A stretch of DNA of 33,599 nucleotides from Saprospiraceae bacterium (GCA_023300665.1 JALZUU010000457.1:1-33599), one strand, 5' to 3'. Shown: positions 16,879 through 27,074, counted from the stretch's first letter. Numbers and translations are program-made. Notes: generated by a model not told the origin, from the sequence alone.

Positions 16879-19035
16879 ATGAAAAGGATTATTACCCACT
16901 TGTGTTTGATTTTTCTCTGCCTTCAACTCAACGCCCAAACGCCCTCACTTGTTCCTTACACAGCAATGGATACGGTACCTCCGTACCAAGACTATTTTCT
17001 CTTTGGCTCTAACCTTGGATACTATTCTCCTTGGGATGATAAACAACTAGCCGATATCGCTGCAGGTGACAAAACCAAAGGCATTCCTGGTGTAGGAGTT
17101 AACTCGCTACGTCCGACTTTACCTCACATATTTTTAGAACGTTGGGGACTTGATAACAAGATTGATGAATTTGAACATTATACCAATCTAGGTATTATTA
17201 ACAATACTGTTTTTATTGGTTATCCTTCTGACGAGCAAAGAGATTGGACAGAGTATTGTCCAGATGACCCTTCGCAAGTTTTTAAAAGACTTTACCGAGA
17301 TATTTGGGATAATGGTGAAAATGGAACACCAATCAACGACGAAAATTATTATGCCGTATATCTATGGGAAATGGTCAACCTTTATAAAGATCATGTAAAA
17401 TTTTGGGAAGTTTGGAATGAACCAGATCTCGCTGAATCAGATCTTGCTTGGAGACAGCCAGGTGATCCAGAAGGTAGCTGGTGGGATACTAATCCTCAAC
17501 CTTGTGAATTTAAACTTCATGCACCGATTTTTTCTTATATCCGAATGTTACGTATCAGCTATGAAGTGATCAAATACATCGATCCGGATGCCTACATTGC
17601 AGTAGGTGGATTGGGTTATCCAAGTTTTTTAGATGCGATCATGCGGAATACTGATAATCCAAACGGTGGCGGAGTAAACCCTGACTATCCTCATCACGGA
17701 GGTGCTTACTTTGATGTGATGAGTTTTCACTCTTACCCACACATTGATGGAAGCTTACGCGACTGGAATAACGACCTTGGAGACTTCGACTATACAAGAC
17801 ATTCTGATGCTGCCGTAGATGGCCTGATTGCTAAAAAACATGAATTTGAAGCAGTTCTCCACAATTATGGATTTGATGGTCGAAATATGCCAGAAAAGGT
17901 ATTTATTACTACCGAAACAAATATTCCTAGCAAAGAATTCGATGAATACATTGGTAGCAAAAAAGCACAGCGCAATTATCTTATCAAAAGTGTTGTCGCT
18001 GCTCAGCAAAATAACATTCAGCAACTTTGTATTTATGATCTAGGAGAAAAAGAACTAGAGTCAGAAGCCAGAGGATCTTTTGATATGATGGGACTATACA
18101 AAAGTCTAGAAGATTTCGGTCCTTATCAACAAAAAGAAACAGATGGTGGTATTGCTTATAAGACAACTTCTGATCTACTTAAATTCCTACGATATGATTC
18201 TACTAGAACCAATACTTTAGCATTACCGGAAGGTGCAAGAGGTGCTGCTTTTAAAGATCCATTCACCGATAAATACACTTATGTTTTATGGGCTGAAACT
18301 AAGAATGATCGTAGCGAATGGGTAGAAGAAGTTCCATTCTTATTTCCTGAATCATTAGGACATGATGAAATACAAGTATTTGAATGGGATTATTCTCGCT
18401 CTGAGGAAATTCATACCCTTCACGCTACTAGTAGTATAGCACTTGGTGCTTCACCGATTTTCATCAAACCTAGTACACAAGTTGTCTTACCTGTCGAATT
18501 AATCGCTTTTCGTGGCTACCGCGATAACGCCGATGTGGTCTTAGAATGGGTAACCGAGTCAGAAGAAAATAATGACCACTTTATTGTCGAACACAGTATT
18601 GACGCGAGAGATTTTGAGGATATTGGTTCACTGCCTGGAGCTGGAACTACTACTGAAACTCAGTACTATACTTTAAAACATCATAGAGCAATCCGTGGAA
18701 ATAATTATTACCGCCTCAAGCAAGTAGATACCGATGGAAGCTTTGAATATAGTGAAGTAATTGTAGTAAATATTCAGTCTACTGATTTATTTACTGTTCG
18801 TCCTACTCAAGCAGACGACGAGATTCATGTAGAGTTTTATGACTTTTATGATAGAGATATTGAACTCACTATTTTTGATGTCCTCGGTCGGGTTCGAATG
18901 GATGAAATATTGCCTGCTGGACGAAACGCACTTTCTCTTGATGTTAAAAGTTTAGACGCAGGTCATTACTTTATCAGAATGAAAGTCCAAGGTGAAGATT
19001 ACTTCACCCGAAGATTTTTAAAAGTAGAATTATAA
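16879..19035 (+). CDS. Secreted T9SS-sorted glycoside hydrolase-like (clan GH-A-like) protein
   Basis: Signal peptide MKRIITHLCLIFLCLQLNAQ; FWEVWNEPDL and VFITTETN resemble clan GH-A acid/base and nucleophile motifs; C-terminal type A sorting domain (ELTIFDVLGRVRM...LDAGHYFIRMKVQGEDYFTRRFLKVEL). Confidence 0.75.
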   Translation: MKRIITHLCLIFLCLQLNAQTPSLVPYTAMDTVPPYQDYFLFGSNLGYYSPWDDKQLADIAAGDKTKGIPGVGVNSLRPTLPHIFLERWGLDNKIDEFEHYTNLGIINNTVFIGYPSDEQRDWTEYCPDDPSQVFKRLYRDIWDNGENGTPINDENYYAVYLWEMVNLYKDHVKFWEVWNEPDLAESDLAWRQPGDPEGSWWDTNPQPCEFKLHAPIFSYIRMLRISYEVIKYIDPDAYIAVGGLGYPSFLDAIMRNTDNPNGGGVNPDYPHHGGAYFDVMSFHSYPHIDGSLRDWNNDLGDFDYTRHSDAAVDGLIAKKHEFEAVLHNYGFDGRNMPEKVFITTETNIPSKEFDEYIGSKKAQRNYLIKSVVAAQQNNIQQLCIYDLGEKELESEARGSFDMMGLYKSLEDFGPYQQKETDGGIAYKTTSDLLKFLRYDSTRTNTLALPEGARGAAFKDPFTDKYTYVLWAETKNDRSEWVEEVPFLFPESLGHDEIQVFEWDYSRSEEIHTLHATSSIALGASPIFIKPSTQVVLPVELIAFRGYRDNADVVLEWVTESEENNDHFIVEHSIDARDFEDIGSLPGAGTTTETQYYTLKHHRAIRGNNYYRLKQVDTDGSFEYSEVIVVNIQSTDLFTVRPTQADDEIHVEFYDFYDRDIELTIFDVLGRVRMDEILPAGRNALSLDVKSLDAGHYFIRMKVQGEDYFTRRFLKVEL

Positions 19036-19078
19036 ATTACTGCTTATTTAAAAGCTATTTTTTAGTTAATGGTTATCG

Positions 19079-19118
19079 AAAATCCCTGTGTGAATTGATC
19101 ATACAGGGATTTTTATTT
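19079..19118 (+). terminator. Intrinsic terminator after the T9SS glycosidase-like gene
   Basis: AAAATCCCTGT...ACAGGGATTTT (11-bp perfect stem) followed by TTATTTTT. Confidence 0.8.
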
Positions 19119-19275
19119 TTACAAAATGAGAACTTGTCTAAACTTTCATTAATTGACTGTAATTAGCAAATTTTGAGAAACGCTAAGATAGATCGCATAC
19201 TACTGGACAGATCATTCTTTCTCTTTTCATCCCTTGAGGGAATATTCGTATTTTTGTTTATAAAATATTTCCAAT

Positions 19276-20382
19276 ATGAACCGTCAAATTATCCTTCTAC
19301 TAAGTATGTTATGCTTGCCATTTATCAACCAAGCACAGATACATACTCCGCTTTTTCCTAATCTGGAAGGGGACGAATTGCTAGACGCTATTCAAGAAAA
19401 CTATTTGACTAATACGGTATTAACTTATGGGATGGCCCGCGATACCATGTTTTCTAAAATCTATAATATCAACAATAATCTAACCTGCGTTTATAGTGGT
19501 CACCAGATTTTTCTTGATCCCACAGAAGATCCTACAGAAGCAGCTTTTATGGGCGGTGCCAATAATGGGATCAATACAGAACATACTTATCCTCGATCTA
19601 AAGGAGCCGAAAATGGAAACGCGCTTAGCGATATGCACCATCTTTTTCCTACCCGTACGCCCGTCAATTCTGCTCGTGGCAGTTTTCCTTTTGCAGACAT
19701 TAATGATAATAGTACGGATGATTGGTGGCGAAATAATTCTTCTCAAAGTAGTATTCCTTCATCAAATATCATTGATGAATTTAGTGAATCTAGAAATGGT
19801 AGTTTTGAACCACGTGAAGACCATAAAGGAAATGTAGCGCGTGCCGTTTTTTATTTTTATACGATGTATCGCAATCAAGCTAATAACGCTGATCCTAGTT
19901 TTTTTGAAATACAACGAGCCACCTTATTAAGATGGCACCAAGAAGATCCAGTAGACGAAACAGAATATGATCGTACTTTTCAGATTGCCGATTATCAGGA
20001 CGACAAACCCAATCCTTTTATCCTAGATACTTTATTGGCTTATCGAATTTATTGTACTAATAATTTGGGCGTTTGTGATTTCGCTGTTCCAACTTCAAAC
20101 ATCGACTTACCTGGTTTTTCTTTAGGACAAAGTCAACCCAATCCAACTACGAGTGTTACACAAATTCCTTATACGCTTGGTACCTCCGCAAATGTTCAAT
20201 TACGCGTTTATGACTTGTTAGGAAATTTGATAAAGGTCATTATAAATGATGCTACCCAAATAGCGGGTGATTATGAAGTAGGAGTAGAATTACAGCAAGC
20301 AGGTGTTTATTTTTATGAATTAGCGGTTAGAACCGATAATGGAAATCAGCGATTTAGTCGGCGGTTGGTGGTGGGTCGATGA
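19276..20382 (+). CDS. Endonuclease I family nuclease with T9SS sorting domain
   Basis: Signal peptide; NTEHTYPRSKGAENGNALSDMHHLFPTRTPVNSARGSFPFADI is the EndA/NucM-type catalytic region; C-terminal VQLRVYDLLGNLIKVI...AGVYFYELAVRTDNGNQRFSRRLVVGR. Confidence 0.9.
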   Translation: MNRQIILLLSMLCLPFINQAQIHTPLFPNLEGDELLDAIQENYLTNTVLTYGMARDTMFSKIYNINNNLTCVYSGHQIFLDPTEDPTEAAFMGGANNGINTEHTYPRSKGAENGNALSDMHHLFPTRTPVNSARGSFPFADINDNSTDDWWRNNSSQSSIPSSNIIDEFSESRNGSFEPREDHKGNVARAVFYFYTMYRNQANNADPSFFEIQRATLLRWHQEDPVDETEYDRTFQIADYQDDKPNPFILDTLLAYRIYCTNNLGVCDFAVPTSNIDLPGFSLGQSQPNPTTSVTQIPYTLGTSANVQLRVYDLLGNLIKVIINDATQIAGDYEVGVELQQAGVYFYELAVRTDNGNQRFSRRLVVGR

Positions 20383-20439
20383 TAGAAATTATTTTCCCTA
20401 TCACATAAATCTACTGTTACTACCAAGCCAAAATTATAC

Positions 20440-22644
20440 ATGTACAAGCAAATTATTTTTCTAATATTATTAAGCGCTCAATTTTCATTTGCACAAGAAA
20501 AGAAAACAGTAGATTTTAAAAAAGACTTTCAATATCATATCCGTGCGGCTACAGATGAGATAACCATCGATGGACAACTCAACGAGTCGACTTGGAATTC
20601 AGCAGAAGTAGGTGGTGATTTTTGGCAAAAAATACCTTATTTCGCGGAAGGGGCTGATCCTAGAACAGAAATTAGACTCGCCTATGATGACAAATATCTT
20701 TATGTCGCTACCAAATCTTATCAATCAGAACCTTTAACGATTACCACCCTTAAAAGAGATGTTTACTGGGACAATGATGGAATCGCTATCATCCTCGATC
20801 CACTCAACACCAAAACCAATGCTGTCCTTTTCGGGACCTCTGCCATCGGTGTTCAATATGATGCGACCAATTCGCCTAATTCTTCCACTAATTCTGATTG
20901 GAGTAATAAATGGTATGTCGAAACCCACGTCACTGACGAATATTGGTCTGCAGAATTTGCGATTCCTTTTAAGATTCTTAGATATGATCCTAGCCTCCAA
21001 GAATGGGGAATGAATTTCGTTCGAAATATTAAATACTGCAATCAATTTCATAATTGGACGGCCGTTCCTGAAGGTTTTTTTCCACCTAATCCTGCTTTCG
21101 CTGGAGCATTGATTTGGGATACACCTCCTACCAAGAAAAAAGGCAATTTTAATCTAATACCTTATGTTAGTTCCGCCGTCAATAAAAATAAAGATGAACC
21201 CACTCAGTTCGATTATAGCTTAGGACTGGATGCCAAAGTTGCGCTTACTTCTACTCTAAATCTTGACCTGACTTTCAACCCTGATTTTTCACAGGTGGAA
21301 GTAGATGAACTAGTGACTAACTTGACTAGATTTGATATCTCTCTTCCCGAAAAAAGAACTTTCTTTTTAGAAAATGCAGATGTATTTGCAGACTTTGGTA
21401 CCGGTTCGGTTCGCCCTTTCTTTTCTAGAAGAATCGGTCTAAATGCTGATTTAGAAACCGTTCCTATTTTGTATGGTGCCAGAGCTACCGGTAATATTGA
21501 TAAAAATAATAGAATTGGTGTTATGAATATTCATAGCCGATCGTCTGCTAATTCATTTGCTCAAAATCAATCTGCAGTTTCTTATAAAAGACAATTTGGT
21601 CGATCACATATCCAAGGGCTTTTTCTTAATAGACAAGCTTATGACAATACAGAATCTGTCGAAGATGATTATGGAAGAAATATAAGTGTAGAAGGTCTTT
21701 ATCAATCTAATAATGGAGAATTAAACGTTTGGGGAGGCGCACATGGTTCGATAAAAGCGGGGTTTAATGATAAGAATATGGTTTACCATGCGGGAGGAAG
21801 ATATAGAAATGCTAATTGGACTTTTGAGAATGAAGTGGTTATGTTTCAAGAAAATTATTTTGCAGATATTGGCTTTACAGCCCGGGTTAATAATTTTGAT
21901 GCAGCGCGAGATACCATCATTCGAGCAGGATTCAATTCTGAATTTGCTTATATAGAATATCAAAAAAGACCGAGATCAGGTAATATTATTAGACATCAGA
22001 TTGATATTGAAAACAACACCATCCTTAATTCAGATTGGAGTTTTAATGAAACCACCACAAATCTGCATTATGCTATGACGTTTAAGAATACTGCTCGATT
22101 TGAGGGAGAAATTTCCTATAATGATATCTCCTTACTTTTTCCATTTAGTTTTACAGATGATACGCCTTTTCCAATAGATAGATATAAAAACTTTAGCGGC
22201 GAACTATCTTTTCAATCAGATGAAAGAAAAGATTTTTCCTTCGATGGTTCTGCAAAAACAGGTGGGTTTTATAATGGGCGATTGACGTCTTTTGATGTTG
22301 GTGTCAATTATAGAATTCAACCTTGGGGAAATTTTTCAGTTGGTTATCAATGGAACGACCTAAGTTTTCCTGATCCTTTTGGACAATCAAAAATCACCGC
22401 ACTAGTTTCTAAAATAGAAATAGGATTTAATAAAAACCTCTTGTGGACTACACTTTTTCAATATGTAGATCAATCTGATTTTATGGGAATTAATAGCCGA
22501 TTACAGTGGAGGTTCTCTCCTATGTCAGATATCTTTTTAGTCTATGTAGACAATTATGATGTTGGTAGGCTTTCGCCAAACAGTAGTCGATCTTTATTCT
22601 CTAATAATCGAGCAGTTATTCTGAAAGTTAATTATTGGTATTGA
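20440..22644 (+). CDS. DUF5916 domain-containing protein with CBM9-like N-terminal domain
   Basis: Signal peptide; ITIDGQLNESTWNSAEVGGDFWQKIPYFAEGADPRTEIRLAYDDKYLYVA; QVEVDELVTNLTRFDISLPEKRTFFLENADVF; predicted C-terminal beta-barrel. Confidence 0.92.
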   Translation: MYKQIIFLILLSAQFSFAQEKKTVDFKKDFQYHIRAATDEITIDGQLNESTWNSAEVGGDFWQKIPYFAEGADPRTEIRLAYDDKYLYVATKSYQSEPLTITTLKRDVYWDNDGIAIILDPLNTKTNAVLFGTSAIGVQYDATNSPNSSTNSDWSNKWYVETHVTDEYWSAEFAIPFKILRYDPSLQEWGMNFVRNIKYCNQFHNWTAVPEGFFPPNPAFAGALIWDTPPTKKKGNFNLIPYVSSAVNKNKDEPTQFDYSLGLDAKVALTSTLNLDLTFNPDFSQVEVDELVTNLTRFDISLPEKRTFFLENADVFADFGTGSVRPFFSRRIGLNADLETVPILYGARATGNIDKNNRIGVMNIHSRSSANSFAQNQSAVSYKRQFGRSHIQGLFLNRQAYDNTESVEDDYGRNISVEGLYQSNNGELNVWGGAHGSIKAGFNDKNMVYHAGGRYRNANWTFENEVVMFQENYFADIGFTARVNNFDAARDTIIRAGFNSEFAYIEYQKRPRSGNIIRHQIDIENNTILNSDWSFNETTTNLHYAMTFKNTARFEGEISYNDISLLFPFSFTDDTPFPIDRYKNFSGELSFQSDERKDFSFDGSAKTGGFYNGRLTSFDVGVNYRIQPWGNFSVGYQWNDLSFPDPFGQSKITALVSKIEIGFNKNLLWTTLFQYVDQSDFMGINSRLQWRFSPMSDIFLVYVDNYDVGRLSPNSSRSLFSNNRAVILKVNYWY

Positions 22645-22857
22645 AGCTATTTAAGAATTGTCTATTATATGACTTAAAGCAGAAAATATTATCGTCTTTC
22701 TGACAAAAATGTTTTTCCCAAGGCTAATCGAACACATTCTATAATAGATAATGAGCAAAATGTTATATCTTGAAAATCCTAAGAACCGCATACTGAAGTT
22801 AGACTTATCACCTTTTGTATATTTTTTAAGTAACATTTTTTATAGAAAATTATCAAG

Positions 22858-23298
22858 ATGAATAAATTATTATTTTCCACCCTATTATTATTTTCTTTTA
22901 CTTTCCTTATTACTTCTTGTGATAATGACGATGAACCTGAAATAATTAATTTTGACTATAATGCACAGATCAACTCTCCAAGTACCGCTGATAAGCGTGT
23001 AGGAGAATCAATTCATATCCATGTTGATTTTGAAAGTCAGACAGAAAAAACGGTACACCACGTAAATGTCAAAATTTACAATAAAGCAGATCCAACGCAA
23101 GTAATTTACGACGCACCTGGTGATGCACACGTTCATGAAGAGGATGGATTATTTGATTACCATGATGACTTTCCTCTAACTGCTGAAAAAGGAGTTGCTG
23201 CACATACCGATTGGATTTTGGAAGCAAAAGTTTGGGCACATGAAGCTGGACTAGCAGAAACAGTAGAGTCTATTGAATTTCACGTTCATCCTGAATAA
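22858..23298 (+). CDS. His-rich predicted lipoprotein (DUF4625-like, tentative)
   Basis: Lipobox LITSC; HIH, HH, HVH, HVH clusters; Ig-like beta pattern. Confidence 0.7.
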   Translation: MNKLLFSTLLLFSFTFLITSCDNDDEPEIINFDYNAQINSPSTADKRVGESIHIHVDFESQTEKTVHHVNVKIYNKADPTQVIYDAPGDAHVHEEDGLFDYHDDFPLTAEKGVAAHTDWILEAKVWAHEAGLAETVESIEFHVHPE

Positions 23299-23308
23299 TC
23301 CAGCCTGT

Positions 23309-23530
23309 TGGCTATTGGCCAGTTAGCTAGTTGGCTCCCTTGATCGCGGATGCCCTTCGGGCATTTTATCGCGAATTAAACGGGACTAATAAACTAACAA
23401 AAAGCAAGTAAAAAAGGGTTGTCAACATCATGTTGACAACCCTTTTTTCAACCTATAATATACTCTTGTAACTCATCACTAAAAAGATCAAATTAGAAGA
23501 GCAGCTAACTAGCTAACAGGCCAATAGCTA
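23309..23530. repeat. Inverted-repeat-bounded intergenic element (MITE/REP-like)
   Basis: TGGCTATTGGCCAGTTAGCTAGTTGGCT (23309-23336) and the reverse complement of 23503-23530 match at 25 of 28 positions; internal palindromes and terminator. Confidence 0.6.
23410..23448. terminator. Bidirectional intrinsic terminator between convergent genes
   Basis: A6-GGGTTGTCAACA-tca-TGTTGACAACCC-T6; perfect 12-bp stem. Confidence 0.9.
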
Positions 23531-23531
23531 T

Positions 23532-25301
23532 TTAGCCATTCATAGAAGTTAAGAACTCTTCATTCGTTTGCGTATGTAGCATATGCTTACGTAAGAATTC
23601 CATCGCTTCGTCTGGCTTCATATCTGCTAAGTGCTTACGAAGGATGAACATTCGCTGTAAAGTTTCCTTATCAAATAGCAAGTCTTCTCGACGAGTACTG
23701 GATTTGGTAAGGTCGATAGCAGGGTAGAGACGTTTGTTGGCCAAAGAACGATCCAACTGTAACTCCATGTTACCTGTACCTTTAAATTCTTCGAAGATTA
23801 CTTGATCCATCTTAGAACCTGTATCAATCAAGGCAGTTGCTAAAATAGTTAGTGAACCACCTTTTTCAACGTTACGTGCTGCACCAAAGAATTTTTTCGG
23901 CTTGTGTAAAGCATTTGCTTCTACACCACCTGATAATACTTTTCCGCTAGCAGGTGCTACGGTGTTATAAGCTCGTGCCAATCGTGTAATCGAATCGAGT
24001 AGGATTACTACATCGTGACCACATTCTACCAAACGTTTGGCTTTTTCTAAGACAATGTTTGCCACTCTTACGTGGTTATCTGCTGGCTCATCAAACGTCG
24101 AAGCGACCACTTCTGCATCTACGTGACGTTTCATATCCGTTACTTCTTCTGGACGTTCATCAACTAGTAAAACTAGTAAATAACATTCAGGATGATTTTT
24201 TGCAATTGCGTTGGCAACATCTTTTAATAAGAAAGTTTTACCTGTCTTAGGTTGTGCCACGATCAAACCACGTTGTCCTTTTCCGATTGGAGAAAACAAA
24301 TCAATCATTCGCTCTCCGTAATCTTTTCCATTTCCAGTTTTATCCGTTAATTGAAATTTCTCATTAGGAAATAATGGCGTTAAATAATCGAAAGGAACTC
24401 GATCTCTTACCTGTTGTGGTTCCAAACCATTGATGTTAGAAACTCTTAATAAGGCAAAATATTTTTCTCCTTCTTTTGGTGGGCGAATCGCACCTTTGAC
24501 AGTATCTCCGGTTCTCAAACCAAATAATTTAATCTGGCTTGGAGAAACATAAATATCATCAGGAGAAGTCAAGTAATTATAGTCAGAAGAACGTAAGAAA
24601 CCATAACCATCAGGCATCATTTCTAAAATTCCTTCTCCTTCTATAATACCATCTAATTCAATATTAAATTTATCCGGATCTGGTGCTGCAGGTGCTTCAC
24701 GACTGTCTCTACGATCTCGATCATCCCGATCATCTCGGCTACGACTATCACGGCGATCATCTCTACGATCATCACGGCGGTTATCGCGGCGATCGTCTCT
24801 ACGATCATCCCGACTGTCACGGCGATCATCTCTACGATCGTCCCGGCGATCGCGGTCATCGCGGCGATCGTCTCTACGATCATCACGGCTATCGCGACGG
24901 TCATCCCGACTATCTCTACGGTCTCGATCATCCCGATCATCTCGGCTACGACTATCACGGCGATCATCTCTACGATCATCACGGCGGTTATCGCGGCGAT
25001 CATCACGACTATCGCGATCAGCAGAACGACGGGTAGTTGTTTTACGATCACCATTACTTCGGCTAGATGTTTTTTCGCTTTGCTCATCTTCCTCAGACTT
25101 TGTCGTCTTAGAAACAGGCTTGGAACGTTTTTCTTCTTTCTCCTTTTTACCACTATCTTCTTTACCTACCGCTTGTTCGTCAAGGATTTTATAGATTAGC
25201 TCTTTTTTTGTCAATTTCTTATACCCTTTTAGCTCTAGTTCTTCCGCTAGATTTTTAAGTTCAGGTACCAGCATATCATTTAGCTGCAAAATGTCGTACA
25301 T
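23532..25301 (-). CDS. rho: Transcription termination factor Rho with RDD-rich insertion
   Basis: Rho N-terminal helical domain ([34 protein letters not shown]), RNA-binding domain ([48 protein letters not shown]), Walker [20 protein letters not shown]. Confidence 0.98.
   Translation of the reverse strand: MYDILQLNDMLVPELKNLAEELELKGYKKLTKKELIYKILDEQAVGKEDSGKKEKEEKRSKPVSKTTKSEEDEQSEKTSSRSNGDRKTTTRRSADRDSRDDRRDNRRDDRRDDRRDSRSRDDRDDRDRRDSRDDRRDSRDDRRDDRRDDRDRRDDRRDDRRDSRDDRRDDRRDNRRDDRRDDRRDSRSRDDRDDRDRRDSREAPAAPDPDKFNIELDGIIEGEGILEMMPDGYGFLRSSDYNYLTSPDDIYVSPSQIKLFGLRTGDTVKGAIRPPKEGEKYFALLRVSNINGLEPQQVRDRVPFDYLTPLFPNEKFQLTDKTGNGKDYGERMIDLFSPIGKGQRGLIVAQPKTGKTFLLKDVANAIAKNHPECYLLVLLVDERPEEVTDMKRHVDAEVVASTFDEPADNHVRVANIVLEKAKRLVECGHDVVILLDSITRLARAYNTVAPASGKVLSGGVEANALHKPKKFFGAARNVEKGGSLTILATALIDTGSKMDQVIFEEFKGTGNMELQLDRSLANKRLYPAIDLTKSSTRREDLLFDKETLQRMFILRKHLADMKPDEAMEFLRKHMLHTQTNEEFLTSMNG
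24706..25001. repeat. 89-bp near-identical direct repeats within the Rho RDD-rich coding segment
   Basis: 24706-24794 and 24913-25001 are identical except for one base; offset 207 bp (69 codons, in frame). Confidence 0.9.
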
Positions 25302-25592
25302 ACAAGTGTTTTTTAAGAAAAAATTTTAGTCAATTATTGTTCGGTTAGTCAAGTCTCGTGTTATTATTATTTTCACGTTATTTGATATAGTATCTTTGAT
25401 TTGATAAGTTTGTGGAAAAGTTAAGTTGCCTATTAGGCTTTCTAGATTCAATTGGAAATGTTGAATGTGGAACTGTTTATCTGCCTGTAGGTGTTATTTA
25501 TTTCAATAAAACTTCGATTTTATAAACCTTTAAACCTAATAAGAGGTATAAATAAAGAGGAACTATAAAAAGTGGGAATTAAAGGGAATACT

Positions 25593-25610
25593 GCTTAAAC
25601 ATGTTTAAGC
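25593..25610. promoter_or_regulatory. 18-bp perfect palindrome, candidate operator
   Basis: GCTTAAACATGTTTAAGC equals its own reverse complement; lies between divergent rho and serS. Confidence 0.4.
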
Positions 25611-25708
25611 TTAATAATATTCGGGAATTAATGATGAAAAAGTAAAAAACAGGCGTGATTAACTTTCTTACGGCGTAAAAATACACAATATTTTATAAAT
25701 CCAAATAT

Positions 25709-25716
25709 TATCTTTG
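25709..25716 (+). promoter_or_regulatory. Candidate -7 promoter motif (TATCTTTG) upstream of serS
   Basis: Matches TAnnTTTG about 75 bp before the serS ATG. Confidence 0.45.
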
Positions 25717-25790
25717 CAAAAAGAAACGATAATTTTTCCACAATGTTTTGCTAAAAGCCATTTTATCACAATTTATAACTAAATATTTTA

Positions 25791-27074
25791 ATGTTAACCA
25801 TAAAATTTATTAGAGAAAACCAGGAATTACTGGTTGAACGACTACAAGTTCGCAACCTAAAAGCGGAAGAAATACAGGAAAATCTTACAAAGTTGATCAC
25901 TTTAGACGACGAAAGACGAGATAATCAGACCCAAAGCGATCAAATTTTATCTGAAAATAATAAAGCAGCTAAGTTAATTGGCCAATTTTATAAAGAAGGT
26001 AAAAGAGAAGAAGCAGAAGTGCTCAAAAACGAGGTAGCAGGACGAAAAGATAAAATTAACAGATTACAAGAGCGCCAAACGTCCGTCCAGCAAGAAATGC
26101 AAACCTTGCTGCTCAATCTTCCTAATATCCCTCATCCCTCTGTTCCAGCAGGTAACACGGATGATGATAATGAACTTTTTAAGCCTTGTCCTACGGCTTT
26201 ACCCGTTTTACCGGATAATGCGGTACCACACTGGGATTTGGTTCAAAAATATAATCTAATCGACTTTGAATTGGGTGTAAAAATTACGGGTGCTGGATTT
26301 CCACTTTTTAGAGGAAAAGGTGCCCGACTCGAACGAGCCCTTATCAATATGTTCTTAGATGAAGCTGCTGATGCTGGTTTTGAAGAAATTGTTCCTCCCT
26401 TGATGGTAAATGAGGCTAGTGCTAGAGCTACTGGGCAATTACCAGATAAAGAAGGACAGATGTATTATATGGAAAAAGACGATTTATACCTTATTCCAAC
26501 TGCCGAAGTACCCATTACTAATATTTATCGTGATGTAATTTTAGATGAAAAGGATTTTCCTATCAAACTTACAGGATATACCCCTTGTTTCCGACGAGAA
26601 GCAGGTGCACACGGAAAAGATGTTAGAGGACTTAATCGAGTACATCAGTTTGACAAAGTAGAAATTGTGCAAATTGAGCACCCTGAAAAATCTTATGATA
26701 CTTTAATGGAAATGCTTAATCATGTGGAAGGATTACTCCAAAAACTAGAACTTCCTTACCGGATTTTACGTTTATGTGGAGGTGATTTAGGGTTTACTTC
26801 TGCTTTAACTTTCGATTTTGAAGTATATAGTGCTGCTCAAAAAAGATGGTTAGAAGTTAGTTCTGTTTCTAATTTTGAGACTTTCCAGTCTAATCGCTTA
26901 AAATTACGCTACCGAGACGAAAACAAAAAAATGCAACTTGCACATACGCTTAATGGTAGCGCACTAGCACTGGCGCGAATTGTGGCGGCTTTATTAGAAA
27001 ATAATCAAACCGACGAAGGCATTAAAATACCAGAAGCTTTGCAGAAATATACTGGTTTTGCGATGATCAGCTAA
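25791..27074 (+). CDS. serS: Seryl-tRNA synthetase
   Basis: MLTIKFIRENQELLVERLQVRN coiled coil; class II motifs TGQLPDKEGQMYYMEKDDLYLIPTAEVPITNIYRD, FRREAGAHGKDVRGLNRVHQFDKVE, NGSALALARIVAALLENNQ. Confidence 0.98.
   Translation: MLTIKFIRENQELLVERLQVRNLKAEEIQENLTKLITLDDERRDNQTQSDQILSENNKAAKLIGQFYKEGKREEAEVLKNEVAGRKDKINRLQERQTSVQQEMQTLLLNLPNIPHPSVPAGNTDDDNELFKPCPTALPVLPDNAVPHWDLVQKYNLIDFELGVKITGAGFPLFRGKGARLERALINMFLDEAADAGFEEIVPPLMVNEASARATGQLPDKEGQMYYMEKDDLYLIPTAEVPITNIYRDVILDEKDFPIKLTGYTPCFRREAGAHGKDVRGLNRVHQFDKVEIVQIEHPEKSYDTLMEMLNHVEGLLQKLELPYRILRLCGGDLGFTSALTFDFEVYSAAQKRWLEVSSVSNFETFQSNRLKLRYRDENKKMQLAHTLNGSALALARIVAALLENNQTDEGIKIPEALQKYTGFAMIS

Noticed and set aside
16641-17012. 123-aa + strand ORF overlapping the start of the T9SS glycosidase-like gene
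   Set aside because: Shares the DNA with the well-supported signal peptide of the 16879 ORF in another frame; no recognisable domain.
16879-22644. Polysaccharide utilisation locus
   Set aside because: No SusC/SusD pair, no dedicated regulator, and the neighbouring genes have separate spacing and a terminator at 19079-19118; the TonB receptor at 13-15 kb is on the other strand and not SusC-like.
24653-25153. Long alternative-frame and antisense ORFs across the rho repeat (166 aa - strand, 117 aa + strand)
   Set aside because: They are by-products of the repetitive Arg/Asp codon pattern in the rho frame; the alternative products are low-complexity and have no start context of their own.
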